Under the pieces are notes generated by a model that saw nothing but the letters and a program-made list of their open reading frames with translations, had not been told where the DNA came from and made no database searches. A program made the position numbers and the translations under genes. From Klebsiella pneumoniae (GTDB taxonomy: Bacteria > Myxococcota_A > UBA796 > GCA-2862545): a stretch of 50,558 nucleotides of DNA. Shown here one piece after another: positions 17,327 through 27,351 of this stretch (its first letter is position 1; each line of letters begins with the position of its first letter). The DNA lies in NCBI GenBank assembly GCA_945861065.1, contig CAMASI010000022.1, forward strand, positions 1 through 50,558, in the 5' to 3' direction.

Positions 17327-17722
17327 GTGCCGAAGGATCCACGGACGCTTCTGGACCCTGGAGCAACGCTGCCGGTGATGGACACCGACGCGTTGTGGGA
17401 AGCAGCGCGCGCGGATTTGTTGGCCAGGGCCACGGGCGGCGAGGAGACGCGAAAAGCCACGCCGGGCCCCCTCGGAACGCCCCCACCGACCTCAAGACTC
17501 CCCGCGCCTGGGGCAATGAAGCCGGGCGTGATGGACCCGACCGTGGCCACGGCGGACTTCCCGACGCCGGCACCCGCCAAGCCATTTGGCTTTCCAGACT
17601 GGACCCGGGAGACCGCCCAGGTGCCGGTTCCGCGACGATCCCATGCGCCAAGACGACTGATGGCCGTCGCGGGGGTCCTGCTCGCGTTGGCGGTTGCCCT
17701 TGCGGCGTTCCTGTTGCGCTGA
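17327..17722 (+). CDS. Tail-anchored small protein with Pro/Thr-rich cytoplasmic part
   Basis: 131 residues from GTG 17327, preceded by an AGAGAG-type ribosome-binding site; GTG 17312 is an alternative. The first 100 residues are low-complexity, rich in Pro, Ala and Thr (PKDPRTLLDPGATLPVMDTD, FPTPAPAKPFGFPDWTR), then a basic stretch RRSHAPRRL and a single C-terminal membrane helix (LMAVAGVLLALAVALAAFLL) with almost nothing after it. This topology leaves the N-terminal part in the cytoplasm. The helical motif MDTDALWEAARADLLARATG resembles interaction segments. It lies between the histidine kinase and a lipoprotein. Not assigned to a family. Confidence 0.55.
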   Translation: MPKDPRTLLDPGATLPVMDTDALWEAARADLLARATGGEETRKATPGPLGTPPPTSRLPAPGAMKPGVMDPTVATADFPTPAPAKPFGFPDWTRETAQVPVPRRSHAPRRLMAVAGVLLALAVALAAFLLR

Positions 17723-17740
17723 CCGAGGTCTGGCTGGCCG

Positions 17741-17998
17741 ATGAAAAACGCCTCCCTGCTGTTGCTCTTGCTTGTGGGTTGCGGGCTCGTCGAATTGCCG
17801 CCTGAGCCGAACTGCGAGGACAGAACGGCCGCATGGCCCGACGAAGACGGCGACGGTGTCGGTGATGCGACGGCGGTCTATGTGGGCTGTGACGTGCCGG
17901 AGGGATGGGTGCAGGTCCCGCCGGCTGGCGACGACACCGGCGCCGACACTGCGGATTCGGGCGACAGTGCTGACACCGGCGATACCGGCACAAGATGA
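17741..17998 (+). CDS. Small lipoprotein with a calcium-binding-like DxDGDG motif
   Basis: 85 residues. The signal and lipobox MKNASLLLLLLVGCG put the lipidated Cys at 14. The only domain-like part is WPDEDGDGVGDATAVYVGCD, matching the thrombospondin type 3-like Asp-rich repeats common in myxobacterial surface proteins; the C-terminus is a Thr/Asp/Gly/Ser tail. The last four bases are shared with the plsB start (ATGA), an odd partner for a secreted protein, but coupling looks real. Confidence 0.7.
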   Translation: MKNASLLLLLLVGCGLVELPPEPNCEDRTAAWPDEDGDGVGDATAVYVGCDVPEGWVQVPPAGDDTGADTADSGDSADTGDTGTR

Positions 17999-20508
17999 CC
18001 ACACCGGGGGCGGATTCCGCGTCTTCCGCTTCTGGAATGTCGAGGCGGTTTGGGTGGCTTTTCTACGTGCTTGGGTTGCACCGCACCTTGCGTCAAATGC
18101 GCTTGGACGGCGCAAGCGCGGAGCATGTGCGTCTGGCACATGATGCCGGACCGGTCGTGTACGTGTTGCGGAGGCGTTCCACGCTTGACCATCTTGCACT
18201 CAACAGTGTGCTGAACGCCTGGCGGCTCCCGCTCTCCGTGTGGGCCTCGGAGGCGTCGACGTTTTTCTTTCATGGCCCGGGCCCGGTGTGGGGGGCGCTG
18301 TGGGCTGGGTTGCGCCGTCGGTTCAGTCGGGTTGCGGTGGAGGATCCCGTGGCGTCGGGTTGGCTCGCTGCGACCGTGCTGCGGGGCGACGCCGTCACGT
18401 TCTGGGTGGAGGAGGACGGCGAACCCGTATTGAGCGCCATCACCACGCCAGGGGATCGGCCAGTACAGTTTCTGCCTGTGGCCGTCATCTGGGACCGAGC
18501 GCCCAAAGACGACAATCCGCTCCGCAGGATGTTGCGAGGCGCAGAACCGCCACCTGGGTTTCTGCGTGAGGTGTTTCGCGTGTGGACCGGCCGCCGGGGT
18601 GGCCTCGTGCGGATCGGGGAACCGCTGTCATTTGCGTCGGTGACCCAGCGTTTCCCTGATCATCCGGTGCGGGCCGCCCGTTCGGTTCTGCATCGTCTGG
18701 TGCGGCGAGAAGTCGCGGTGGTACGCGGGACGGAGTTGGTGCCTTGGGGCACCCTTCGCCATCTCGTCGTCGACAATCCGCCGATGCGTGATCTGGCTCG
18801 TCGGGAAGCCGCGACAGAAGGTGTCGCAGTTGACGTGATCGTGCACCGCATGCGTCGCGACTTCGCAGCCATTGCTGCGGACTTCCGCTGGTGGACCATT
18901 GCGGTGGCGGCACGGGTGCTTGGACCGGTTTGGACACGTGTGTTCAGCGGCGTGGACATTCGGACGGAAGACTTGGACGCGATTCGCGCGGCGATGCGGC
19001 GTGGAACGGTCGTACTCGTGCCGTGTCACAAGTCTCATATGGACTACCTCCTGCTCAGCTGGGTGTTCTACGAGAACGACATCATGCTTCCGCACATCGT
19101 TGCCGGCGACAATCTGGCCCTTTGGCCGATTTCGGCCTTCATGCGTCGCTGCGGCGCGTTTTTCATTCGCCGCAAATTCTCTGACGACAGAGTCTACTCC
19201 GCCGTTTTCGCCCGGTACGTGCGGGAGATCGTAAGGAACGGCGTGCCGATCGAATTTTTCATCGAGGGGGGTCGCAGCCGAACCGGGCGTCTTCTGCAAC
19301 CTCGATTCGGCGTGTTGGGCACGGTGATGGACGCAGCCGAACTCCGGAAGGACCCGGCCCACACGGAGGTGACCCTGCTTCCGTTGGCGTTTGCGTACGA
19401 GGAAGTGGCGGAGGAGGCGACCTACGAGCGAGAACTGTCGGGTGTGCGCAAGGAGCCGGAGTCTTTCGGTGCGCTGTTGCGAGCTCGGTCAGTGCTCGAA
19501 CGCCGCTTCGGACGTGCCTATCTGCGAACTGGGAAACCCGTGTACATCTCCGATGTCGTAGACAAGCGTGGCGGCCAACCCGACTGGGGAAACCGCACTG
19601 CGCAGTCCCGGCGCGATGCGATTCGTTTCGTTGGCGAACAACTCGTCTGGCGCATCGGCGAAGCGATGGTGGTGACAGCGTCAGGCCTTGCGGCGTTGGC
19701 GCTTCTCGCACACCATCGGCGAGGGGTTCGTCATACCGAACTCGTTGCCCGTTGCCACCGACTTCATTCCTGGCTTCAACGGCGCGGTGCGGCCTCGTCT
19801 AGCGCGTTGTCCACCTTTGACGAAGCTATCCGGCTGGCCGTAGACCGATTGGTGCGTGCGGGTACGATCGAAGCGACGGGCACGGCGGACGACCGTGTGT
19901 GGTCAGTACGACCCGATCGGCGGGTGCGGGCGGACTTCGCCAAAAACCAACTGCTTCACCATTTTTCGGACGCGGGCCTCGTGGCGGCGGCGCTCCGTCG
20001 GCACAGTGGACCCGTGACGACCGCGGCGCTTGTGAACGATTTCGTTTGGCTGCGCACCGTGTTGGTGACCGAATTGGTGGCGGACCCGAGTGTGTCTGAC
20101 GAACAGGCGGTGCGCCGAGCGCTGGCGGATCTGGGCGCACACGGTGCCGTGATCAGCAGCGTCGGTGACGCATGGGTCGTGCAGGATCGGGAGCGCGTCG
20201 GCGAGATCTGGTCCCTGGTTCGGGGGCTGCTGGAGGGGTTGCGGTTGCCATTGATTCTTGCCCAACGGTACGTAGAGTCCGGCCGAGATGCGGATCGGTT
20301 TGCCCGTGAGTTGCAAGCAGACGGGGAAACCTTGTTGGCTGCCGGGCACGTGACGCGACCGGAAGCGTTGGTGGCGCCTGTGGTCGCCAACCTGACAAAA
20401 GCGTGGGGCAAGGTCGGGGTATTGCCCGGTCGTGACAGTGCGGCGGCGCCGGGCACCGAAGAGCGTATCGCTGAGGCGCTGACGAGACTCAGCCCGATGG
20501 TGGCCTGA
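17995..20508 (+). CDS. plsB: Glycerol-3-phosphate 1-O-acyltransferase PlsB
   Basis: 837 residues, the size of PlsB (E. coli 807), the membrane enzyme that acylates sn-glycerol-3-phosphate at C1 as the first step of phospholipid synthesis. The catalytic motif is HKSHMDY with His345 and Asp350. Further blocks: MLPHIVAGDNLALWPISAFM, GAFFIRRKF, and PIEFFIEGGRSRTGR. The N-terminal region (VYVLRRRSTLDHLALN, FWVEEDG) matches the PlsB-specific extension. The start overlaps the lipoprotein stop. A 125-residue membrane protein follows, overlapping by one base, so the pair is probably one transcript. Confidence 0.95.
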   Translation: MTTPGADSASSASGMSRRFGWLFYVLGLHRTLRQMRLDGASAEHVRLAHDAGPVVYVLRRRSTLDHLALNSVLNAWRLPLSVWASEASTFFFHGPGPVWGALWAGLRRRFSRVAVEDPVASGWLAATVLRGDAVTFWVEEDGEPVLSAITTPGDRPVQFLPVAVIWDRAPKDDNPLRRMLRGAEPPPGFLREVFRVWTGRRGGLVRIGEPLSFASVTQRFPDHPVRAARSVLHRLVRREVAVVRGTELVPWGTLRHLVVDNPPMRDLARREAATEGVAVDVIVHRMRRDFAAIAADFRWWTIAVAARVLGPVWTRVFSGVDIRTEDLDAIRAAMRRGTVVLVPCHKSHMDYLLLSWVFYENDIMLPHIVAGDNLALWPISAFMRRCGAFFIRRKFSDDRVYSAVFARYVREIVRNGVPIEFFIEGGRSRTGRLLQPRFGVLGTVMDAAELRKDPAHTEVTLLPLAFAYEEVAEEATYERELSGVRKEPESFGALLRARSVLERRFGRAYLRTGKPVYISDVVDKRGGQPDWGNRTAQSRRDAIRFVGEQLVWRIGEAMVVTASGLAALALLAHHRRGVRHTELVARCHRLHSWLQRRGAASSSALSTFDEAIRLAVDRLVRAGTIEATGTADDRVWSVRPDRRVRADFAKNQLLHHFSDAGLVAAALRRHSGPVTTAALVNDFVWLRTVLVTELVADPSVSDEQAVRRALADLGAHGAVISSVGDAWVVQDRERVGEIWSLVRGLLEGLRLPLILAQRYVESGRDADRFARELQADGETLLAAGHVTRPEALVAPVVANLTKAWGKVGVLPGRDSAAAPGTEERIAEALTRLSPMVA

Positions 20509-20885
20509 TGTCGGAAGCGGATGAGTTGTTTGACGGCGGGCAAGCACCCCGCCCGCGGGGCGCTTGGGTGTGGACCTTCGTTATTTCAGGCCTGGTGCTC
20601 GCGATCTTTGGATTGGGATGTACGGCATTGCCCGGAACGGCTTTGGTGCTGGTCGGCTGGTACCTGGCCTGGAAGGACTCGGACCGGGTGGAGAGTGGCT
20701 ACCTCGCGCTGGCGTACGGACCGAGCGTGTCCAATACGCTGTGGTTCTCGGGCGTTGTCATGGTGGGCGTGCTGGGGTTGTTGTGCGCGCAACTATTGCT
20801 GCTGTCCGAAACGCCGGCCTACGACATGCTCGTCAAGGTTCTTGCGCGAGCAGTCATCGAGGCGAGATTCGGCTCTTCACCGTAG
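20508..20885 (+). CDS. Small membrane protein downstream of plsB
   Basis: 125 residues with three predicted membrane helices: residues about 19-37 (WVWTFVISGLVLAIFGLG), 38-55 (TALPGTALVLVGWYLAW) and 80-99 (VVMVGVLGLLCAQLLLLSE), plus an amphipathic C-terminal helix. No family is recognised. Its ATG overlaps the plsB stop (TGATG), so it may assist PlsB or the membrane step that follows; that is inference from position. It is convergent with gcvP, stop to stop 5 bases apart. Confidence 0.7.
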   Translation: MSEADELFDGGQAPRPRGAWVWTFVISGLVLAIFGLGCTALPGTALVLVGWYLAWKDSDRVESGYLALAYGPSVSNTLWFSGVVMVGVLGLLCAQLLLLSETPAYDMLVKVLARAVIEARFGSSP

Positions 20886-20890
20886 CGGGC

Positions 20891-23716
20891 TCAACCGGTG
20901 GGCCAACCGTCGCAGGAGCAGATCAGCGTTCGGTCGCCTGCCGCGTTGTCGACCCGAGCGACCGTGGGCCAATATTTGCCCGCGCGGGTCGCGGCGGTCG
21001 GAAATGCGGCGTCTTGACGTGAGTACGCGCGGTCCCAAGTAGTGGCGGTGACGGCCATCGCGGTGTGAGGCGCGTGTTTGAGCGCGCAGTTCGCGTAGGC
21101 GATCTCGCCGCGTTCGATGGCGCGGATTTCGTCGCGAATGGCGATCATCGCCTCGACGAAACGATCGAGTTCCGCGAGTGGCTCGCTTTCTGTCGGCTCG
21201 ACCATCAGCGTACCGACCACGGGAAAAGAAAGCGTGGGCGCATGGAAACCGTAGTCCATCAGGCGCTTCGCAACGTCTTCGGCGGATACGCCGGTCGATT
21301 TGAACGGCCGAAGGTCGAGAATACATTCGTGGGCGACGAGGCCATTGTTGCCACGGTACAGGACCTCGTAGTGGCCTTCCAGGCGCTTCGCGACGTAGTT
21401 GGCCGCGAGCAACGCCACCTGTGTGGCGAGTCGGACACCGTCGGGACCACACATGGCGATGTAGGCCCAGGAAATCGGCAAGATGCTGGACGACCCCCAG
21501 GGGGCCGCAGAAACCGCACCGTTGTGGTCGGATTGATCGCCACGAATTCCCACAACCGGATGACCCGGAAGGAACGGACCGAGGTGGGCGCGAGCACAGA
21601 TTGGGCCCATTCCAGGTCCACCGCCGCCGTGAGGGATGCAAAACGTCTTGTGCAGGTTGATGTGCAGGACGTCTGCGCCAACCTGGGCGGGCAGAACCAA
21701 GCCCACTTGGGCGTTGAGGTTCGCGCCGTCCATATACACTTGACCGCCCGCCGCGTGCACGATGCGCAGCGCCTCGACGATTCCCTCCTCATACACGCCG
21801 TGGGTGGACGGATAGGTCACCATCAGGGCGGCGAGGCGGTCGCGGTGGCTGTCCACCTTGGCTCCCAAATCCGCGAGGTCTACGTTGCCTTGGGCATCAC
21901 AGGCGACGACCACAACTTGCAGTCCCGCCATGACGGCCGACGCCGGATTCGTGCCATGGGCGGACACGGGAATGAGGCAGATGTCGCGAAACGCGTCGCC
22001 CCGTGAGCGATGGTAGCCGCGAATAGCGAGGAGGCCTGCGTACTCGCCCTGTGAACCTGCGTTGGGTTGCAGTGCGACGACATCGAAGCCCGTGATGGCC
22101 GCGAGCCACGTCTCCAACTCGCCGAACAGGCGGGTGTAGCCCTTCGCTTGTTCGCGAGGAACGAAGGGGTGCAGATTGCCGAATCCGGGAAATGTGACCG
22201 GAATCATCTCGGTCGTGGCGTTGAGCTTCATCGTGCAGGAACCGAGGGGAATCATCCCGGAATCGAGCGCGTAGTCTTTCCGAGCGAGGTGATGGAGGTA
22301 CCGCAACATCGCGGTCTCGGAATGGTGGCTGTGAAAGACAGGCTGTTGAAGCAAGGTCCCCGACCGCGCAACGGACGCCGGCGCAGCACCGTCGCCCACA
22401 GCGACAGGCGCGACGCCGAAGATGTCGAACAGGTCGTGCAGGTCGCCTTCGGTCATCGTCTCATCGAAGGCCACACACAGGACGCCTCGCCCCTCTTGGC
22501 GCAAGTTGATCTTGTGACGGGCGGCGCGGGCCAGAATGGCGGGTTCTTGAGTTCCCACGTCGATTCGAACGGTGTCGAAGAAAACGTCAGACGTTAAGAA
22601 ACCGGCCTTGCGCGCGGCGTCGGCCAGCGCTTGAGCCCCCGAATGGATGCGCTGGGCAATGGCGCTCAGGCCGGTGGGCCCATGCCAGACGCCGTACATG
22701 GCGGCCATGATCGACAGCAGCACCTGTGCTGTGCACACGTTGCTGGTCGCTTTTTCGCGCCGAATATGTTGTTCACGGGTCTGAAGGGCCATGCGGAGCG
22801 CTGGGTTTCCGTCTGCGTCTACGGACACGCCGATCAACCGTCCCGGCATTTGTCGCTGGTACGCGAAACGGGTCGCCATGAAGCCGGCATGCGGTCCGCC
22901 GTAGCCCATCGGCACACCAAAACGTTGCGCCGAGCCCACGGCGATGTCTACGCCTTGAGCGCCCGGCGGCTGCATCCACACGCACGCGAGGAGGTCCGTC
23001 GCGCAGGTGACGATTGCGCCAGCGGCATGGGCGCGTGCGCTCGTCGTTGTCAAATCTCGGACGCGGCCGTCTGCGGCGGGATTTTGTAGCAACACGCCAA
23101 AGGCGGGCGTGGTGCCCGGGTCCCACTCTGTGAGGTCGGCGACGACGATCTCTATGCCGAGAGGCTCCGCTCGCGTTTGAAGCACGGAAAGGGTCTGGGG
23201 GAGCACGCCTCGGTCCACCACGTAGCGGTCGATCTGCAGCTTGGACACGCGATGGCTCATCGCCATGGCTTCGGCCGCCGCGGTCGCCTCGTCGAGCAGG
23301 CTTGCGTTGGCAATTTCGAGGCCAGTCAGCTCTTGAACAAGTGTCTGGAACACGAGCAAGGCTTCGAGCCGTCCTTGGCTAATCTCGGCTTGGTAGGGCG
23401 TGTACGCCGTGTACCAACTTGGGTTCTCGAGCACATTGCGCAACACGACCGGGGGCGTCACGGTGCCGAAATAGCCGAGGCCGATATAGCTGCGCCACAG
23501 CTCGTTCTCTGCGGCACGTGCGGTGAGGGCGGCCAGTGCCTCTCGCTCACTCAATGCGGGCGGAAGTGCAGGCGGTCCATCGGTCAGAATCGCGGAAGGC
23601 ACGGCAGCTCGTGTCATCTCGTCGAGTGACGAGAATCCGAGTGCCGCCAGCATGGTCGCTCGATCGTGTTCGTTCGGACCGAGGTGCCGGTCCACAAAGC
23701 GCTCAGCCAAGAACAT
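20891..23716 (-). CDS. gcvP: Glycine dehydrogenase (decarboxylating), P-protein, single-chain form
   Basis: 941 residues, the fused (single polypeptide) P-protein of the glycine cleavage system. It decarboxylates glycine with PLP and loads the aminomethyl group onto lipoyl-GcvH. The N-terminal half opens [12 protein letters not shown] and carries [15 protein letters not shown] and [15 protein letters not shown]. The C-terminal half has [13 protein letters not shown] and [20 protein letters not shown] with the PLP lysine at 690. ATG 23716 has GAGG about 10 bases upstream. It is the last gene of the gcv operon, 21 bases after gcvH. Confidence 0.98.
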   Translation of the reverse strand: MFLAERFVDRHLGPNEHDRATMLAALGFSSLDEMTRAAVPSAILTDGPPALPPALSEREALAALTARAAENELWRSYIGLGYFGTVTPPVVLRNVLENPSWYTAYTPYQAEISQGRLEALLVFQTLVQELTGLEIANASLLDEATAAAEAMAMSHRVSKLQIDRYVVDRGVLPQTLSVLQTRAEPLGIEIVVADLTEWDPGTTPAFGVLLQNPAADGRVRDLTTTSARAHAAGAIVTCATDLLACVWMQPPGAQGVDIAVGSAQRFGVPMGYGGPHAGFMATRFAYQRQMPGRLIGVSVDADGNPALRMALQTREQHIRREKATSNVCTAQVLLSIMAAMYGVWHGPTGLSAIAQRIHSGAQALADAARKAGFLTSDVFFDTVRIDVGTQEPAILARAARHKINLRQEGRGVLCVAFDETMTEGDLHDLFDIFGVAPVAVGDGAAPASVARSGTLLQQPVFHSHHSETAMLRYLHHLARKDYALDSGMIPLGSCTMKLNATTEMIPVTFPGFGNLHPFVPREQAKGYTRLFGELETWLAAITGFDVVALQPNAGSQGEYAGLLAIRGYHRSRGDAFRDICLIPVSAHGTNPASAVMAGLQVVVVACDAQGNVDLADLGAKVDSHRDRLAALMVTYPSTHGVYEEGIVEALRIVHAAGGQVYMDGANLNAQVGLVLPAQVGADVLHINLHKTFCIPHGGGGPGMGPICARAHLGPFLPGHPVVGIRGDQSDHNGAVSAAPWGSSSILPISWAYIAMCGPDGVRLATQVALLAANYVAKRLEGHYEVLYRGNNGLVAHECILDLRPFKSTGVSAEDVAKRLMDYGFHAPTLSFPVVGTLMVEPTESEPLAELDRFVEAMIAIRDEIRAIERGEIAYANCALKHAPHTAMAVTATTWDRAYSRQDAAFPTAATRAGKYWPTVARVDNAAGDRTLICSCDGWPTG

Positions 23717-23737
23717 GGAAACCTCGTGTGCCCGCTG

Positions 23738-24109
23738 TCAGTGGCTGATTTTCGCCGCATATTCGGTTGCGTCGAGCAGGCCGCTCAACGGGCCGTCGAG
23801 TTTGAGCTTGTAAATCCAGCACCCATAGGGATCGGCGTTGATGCGTTGGGCGTCGTCGCCAAGCGCTTCGTTGACCTCGACGACCACACCGGCCGCGGGC
23901 GCGTACACCTCAGCCACCGCCTTGACGGACTCGACCTCGCACACGATGTCGCCCAACGCGACTCGTTTGCCGACCTCCGGCAATTCGATGTGTACAAGCT
24001 CGCCGAGCGCGTCCTGAGCGTGGTCGGTAATGCCCACCGACAGGAGATCGCCGTCGCGCGCTATCCACTCGTCATGGGAAGTGTAGAGAAGCTGGCTCGG
24101 TATGCTCAT
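23738..24109 (-). CDS. gcvH: Glycine cleavage system H protein
   Basis: 123 residues, the lipoyl carrier that shuttles the aminomethyl intermediate between P, T and L proteins. The lipoylated lysine is Lys63 in CEVESVKAVAEVYAP; other hallmarks are SHDEWIARDGD, VGITDHAQDALGELVHIELP and DPYGCWIYKLKL. ATG 24109 overlaps the gcvT stop (ATGA). Confidence 0.98.
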   Translation of the reverse strand: MSIPSQLLYTSHDEWIARDGDLLSVGITDHAQDALGELVHIELPEVGKRVALGDIVCEVESVKAVAEVYAPAAGVVVEVNEALGDDAQRINADPYGCWIYKLKLDGPLSGLLDATEYAAKISH

Positions 24110-25200
24110 GAGGCCTCCCGGGAGCGCCGGTGAAAGGGGGTCTGTACGACAGTGGCTGGCGTTTCACGTCCGCGGACATCAACGATGAGTGGGGTGCCGA
24201 TCGCCGTGAAGGCCTCATCGACGTACGCCAGCGCGACGTTCTTGCCGACGAAGGGGCCAAGGGTTCCCGACGTCACCTTTCCGACGACCTGACCTGCCGC
24301 GCGAATATCCATCCCATCGCGTGCGATTCTGCCGTCGGACACCAGCCCCACCAGCCGCCGGGCTTCGACTCGGCTTGCCACCGCTTCGCCGCCGAGGAAG
24401 CCGCCGGGTTTACCGGTTTTGACGATCCACCCCAACCCGGCCGCCAGCGGGTTGCTGTTGTCGTCGAGCTCGTGCCCGTACAGGCAATTCCCTGCCTCCA
24501 GGCGGAGGGTGTCGCGCGCGCCTAGGCCGACGGGTTCAATGCCCCAAGGTGCGCCTGCGTCCAGAATGCGCTGCCAGGTCGGTCCAGCCTTTTCGGCCGG
24601 GATGAAGACCTCGAATCCGTCTTCGCCGGTGTACCCGGTCCGTGCAATGATGCAGCCGTGAACGTCGGCAAACCGGCCCGTGACGAATTGCGGACGCTTC
24701 AACGTCCGTACCCCCTCTCCCGCGAGCGCCGCGACCACGTCCACGCCGTTGGGGCCCTGAATGGCGACTTGCGCCCACTGATCGCCTTGGTCTTCCCACT
24801 CAGCCCCAAACCTGTCGTTGCCGGTCAGCCATTCCCAGTCCTTCGCGCGGTTGGACGCGTTGACGCAGACCAGGAAGTCGTCGGCCGCCATCCGGTAGGC
24901 GTACACGTCGTCCACCACGCCTCCGCCGTGGTTGCACACGGCGTTGTATTGGGCGTTTGAGACTTCAAGCCGACGAACCGCGTTGGTCAGCAGCCAAGAA
25001 AGGGCCTCCGCAGCGTTGGGGCCGCGCACGCGAATCTCGCCCATATGGGACACGTCGAAGAGGCCAACGCGGGTCCGGACCTGAATGTGTTCGGGCGTCA
25101 GACCCCGGTATTGAACCGGCATGTCGAATCCGGCGAAAGGGACCATTCGGGCGCCGTGTGCGACGTGGGCGGCGTGAAAGGGCGTGCGGAGTAGGTCCAT
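24106..25200 (-). CDS. gcvT: Aminomethyltransferase, glycine cleavage T protein
   Basis: 364 residues from ATG 25200; the frame runs further upstream, but the leftover 62 codons are unlike GcvT and would overlap folD. The T protein moves the methylene group from GcvH-bound aminomethyl to tetrahydrofolate and releases ammonia. Motifs: TPFHAAHVAHGARMVPFAGF, FDVSHMGEIRVRGPNA, RTGYTGEDGFEVFIP, and GARDTLRLEAGNCLYGHEL. It follows folD by 47 bases and overlaps gcvH, so the enzyme making 5,10-methylene-THF and the one interconverting it are on one operon. Confidence 0.97.
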   Translation of the reverse strand: MDLLRTPFHAAHVAHGARMVPFAGFDMPVQYRGLTPEHIQVRTRVGLFDVSHMGEIRVRGPNAAEALSWLLTNAVRRLEVSNAQYNAVCNHGGGVVDDVYAYRMAADDFLVCVNASNRAKDWEWLTGNDRFGAEWEDQGDQWAQVAIQGPNGVDVVAALAGEGVRTLKRPQFVTGRFADVHGCIIARTGYTGEDGFEVFIPAEKAGPTWQRILDAGAPWGIEPVGLGARDTLRLEAGNCLYGHELDDNSNPLAAGLGWIVKTGKPGGFLGGEAVASRVEARRLVGLVSDGRIARDGMDIRAAGQVVGKVTSGTLGPFVGKNVALAYVDEAFTAIGTPLIVDVRGRETPATVVQTPFHRRSREAS

Positions 25201-25247
25201 GCTGACTGCCCGGGCGGCGGGGCTCTTCACCGGGTCCGTCGCGCTTG

Positions 25248-26093
25248 TCAACGGGCCAGGCGGCGTGTGGCTGCCGTTACGGTGTTGTGCATCAGCATGG
25301 CGATGGTCATGGGACCGACGCCGCCGGGCACTGGCGTGATGGCTCGGGCGCGTAGTGCCGCTGCTTCTGTGTCCACGTCCCCGCAAAGGGTGCCGTCTTC
25401 ACGTCGATTGATGCCGACGTCGATGACCACCGCGCCGTCACGAATCCACGCACCCTGGACAAATATCGGGCGGCCGATTGCCGCGACCACCACGTCGGCG
25501 CGGCTGATTTCACCGGCGAGATCGCGGGTGTGGCTATGGCAGACGGTGACCGTGGCGTTCGCCTGCTCGAGCAACTGCGCGACTGGACGCCCGACGATGG
25601 TGCTCCTGCCGAGCACGACGGCGCGCACGCCGGGGAGCGACACGCCTCCTTCGCGGAGCAATTCCATCACGCCGGCTGGGGTGCAGGGCTTGAACACCGC
25701 CCGTCCCATGGCGAGCAGACCGGCGTTGCGCGAACCCAAGCCGTCCACGTCTTTGTTCGGGTCGATAGACTCTACGACTGCGTTGGCGTCGAGGCCGGCC
25801 GGCAACGGCAACTGAACCAGGATTCCGTCCACGGAGTCGTCGTCGACCAAGTCCCGCACGGCGGCCATCAGGGCAGCCTGGGAAACTGTGGCATCTAGGG
25901 TGATTTGGCGATGGCGCATGCCAAGGCGATGGGCGACCTCGCCCTTGCGTCGCACATAGACTTGACTCGCCGGGTTCTCCCCGACCAGGACGACAGCAAG
26001 GCACGGTGGCCGCACAAGGGCCGCAATTCTCGGGAGCAGGGCTTGGTTGAGACGCTTGGCAAGCGCGTTGCCGTCGAGCCGTAGCGCTGTCAT
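25248..26093 (-). CDS. folD: Methylenetetrahydrofolate dehydrogenase/cyclohydrolase FolD
   Basis: 281 residues, bifunctional FolD, converting 5,10-methylene-THF to 10-formyl-THF. Motifs: VGENPASQVYVRRKGE with the catalytic Lys in the YVxxK motif, GILVQLPLPAG, DPNKDVDGL, GRSTIVGRPVAQLL and the final TPVPGGVGPMTIAML. The start overlaps the fmdB-type stop (ATGA). With gcvT, H and P downstream this is a one-carbon module turning glycine into formyl-THF for purine and initiator-tRNA needs. Confidence 0.98.
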   Translation of the reverse strand: MTALRLDGNALAKRLNQALLPRIAALVRPPCLAVVLVGENPASQVYVRRKGEVAHRLGMRHRQITLDATVSQAALMAAVRDLVDDDSVDGILVQLPLPAGLDANAVVESIDPNKDVDGLGSRNAGLLAMGRAVFKPCTPAGVMELLREGGVSLPGVRAVVLGRSTIVGRPVAQLLEQANATVTVCHSHTRDLAGEISRADVVVAAIGRPIFVQGAWIRDGAVVIDVGINRREDGTLCGDVDTEAAALRARAITPVPGGVGPMTIAMLMHNTVTAATRRLAR

Positions 26094-26461
26094 GTGGCTG
26101 GAGAGGACGAAGGCGTAGCGGAGGCCTTCGGTGCCGACGCCGGTTGCGCGGCCGGCGCTGGCGTAGCGCTGTCAGCCTTGGCCGGGGTGGAGGCGCCGTC
26201 GCCCGAAGACGCTGCCGGAGCGGTTGATGAGTCCCCCTTGGCTTCCGCCTTTGGCTCGCCTTTCGACTCGCCTGCGGACTCTTTCTTAAGGCCGTAGTGG
26301 TCCTTGTACCATCCGCCGCCTTGCAGGATGAACGACGAAGCGCTCACCTTTTTGGTCATGGTTTCAGCGCACTGTGGGCAAGGCGGTGGTGGTGCGGTTC
26401 GAGGCACGAGCCGTTCGAGCTCAGCGCCGCAGCTACCGCACCGATACTCGTAGATCGGCAC
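26090..26461 (-). CDS. FmdB-family zinc-ribbon protein with Ala/Ser/Pro-rich tail
   Basis: 123 residues. Residues 1-45 are the FmdB zinc ribbon: MPIYEYRCGSCGAELERL, CPQC, and then VSASSFILQGGGWYKDHYG, the typical FmdB ending. About 70 low-complexity residues (Lys/Glu then Ala/Ser/Pro) follow. FmdB-family proteins are small and have no proven general function. It is the first gene of the folD-gcv operon; ATG 26461, divergent from the hydrolase gene with 50 bases between starts. Confidence 0.85.
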   Translation of the reverse strand: MPIYEYRCGSCGAELERLVPRTAPPPPCPQCAETMTKKVSASSFILQGGGWYKDHYGLKKESAGESKGEPKAEAKGDSSTAPAASSGDGASTPAKADSATPAPAAQPASAPKASATPSSSPAT

Positions 26462-26511
26462 TGTAGGGACCCCATTCGCCGGGCGGGGCTAACGCGTCGT
26501 GCGCCCGGTGC

Positions 26512-27351
26512 GTGGCGTGCACGGTGTGTCGTGGGTACAGCGGCGACCTGGAGGTCCCAATCGCGCTTCGCGACCTCGTGCTGTTCGTGCCCGTGCTCTT
26601 TCTGTTGTGGGTCGCGGCTGGGCGGTTTGGCGGCATGGCGGTCGCCGCCGTGGACAGGGGCGTTCCCTTTGAATTGACGGCGGCGCGGATTGCGACATTT
26701 GCGCGCGAGGTGGTGGGGCGAGCCTTGCTTCGGACGCTCACTCCCCTTGGCTACTTCTTCCCGATGCCCCCAGGACGTGGCGACGACGATGTGCCTGTGC
26801 TGGTTGTCGGAGAGCCCGGGGCGCGCGCTCACCTCGTGTTTCTGGTCACGTGGCTTCGCCTGCACGGGCATGCGCGTGTCTGGGCCGTGGACTGCGGCGG
26901 GACGCGCATGCCGTTGGCGGCGCGGGGCGCGGAGGTCGCGGGCCGTATCGCCGAACTCGTTCGGTCGACCGGCGCGCCGGTGGTGGATGTGGTTGGTTTT
27001 TCAATGGGTGGACTTGCGGCCGCCTGGGCGATTCGGCACGGCGAGAACACAGCTTTGGTTCGACGTTTTGTCACGATCGCGACCCCTTGGAGGGGAACAC
27101 GTCTCGCCGTCTTCGATGTTCCGCACATTCCCTATGAAATTCGGTACGGCGCATCGATCCTCGACGACTTGGTCGCGCCTGGCGTACCCACAACCACGTT
27201 GTGGGGCGACGACGACCCCATCGTCGTCCCCGCCACGTCGGCTGCGGCAGATGGCACCGTGACGTGTGCGGTGCATGGGGGAGGCCACCATGAACTTCTC
27301 TTGTCAGGGCGCGTGTATCGGGCCATTTCGGCGGTCTTGGACGCCGCGTGA
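26512..27351 (+). CDS. Alpha/beta hydrolase (lipase/esterase-like) with N-terminal membrane helix
   Basis: 279 residues. A hydrophobic segment near residues 19-36 (LRDLVLFVPVLFLLWVAAG) suggests membrane anchoring. The hydrolase core has the nucleophile elbow GFSMGG, ATPWRGT after it, an acid loop LWGDDDPIV, and the histidine loop HGGGHHELL, a complete triad. The ATPWRGT block resembles lipases acting on long-chain esters. GTG 26512 is the start given; a downstream GTG is possible because GGAGG lies at 26553. It overlaps the next gene (GTGA), so it is coupled to the ArsA-like pair. Substrate unknown. Confidence 0.75.
   Translation: MACTVCRGYSGDLEVPIALRDLVLFVPVLFLLWVAAGRFGGMAVAAVDRGVPFELTAARIATFAREVVGRALLRTLTPLGYFFPMPPGRGDDDVPVLVVGEPGARAHLVFLVTWLRLHGHARVWAVDCGGTRMPLAARGAEVAGRIAELVRSTGAPVVDVVGFSMGGLAAAWAIRHGENTALVRRFVTIATPWRGTRLAVFDVPHIPYEIRYGASILDDLVAPGVPTTTLWGDDDPIVVPATSAAADGTVTCAVHGGGHHELLLSGRVYRAISAVLDAA

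Noticed and set aside
25201-25247. Glycine riboswitch ahead of gcvT
   Set aside because: The folD-gcvT gap is only 47 bases and the region ahead of fmdB is about 50 bases, too small for the known aptamer.
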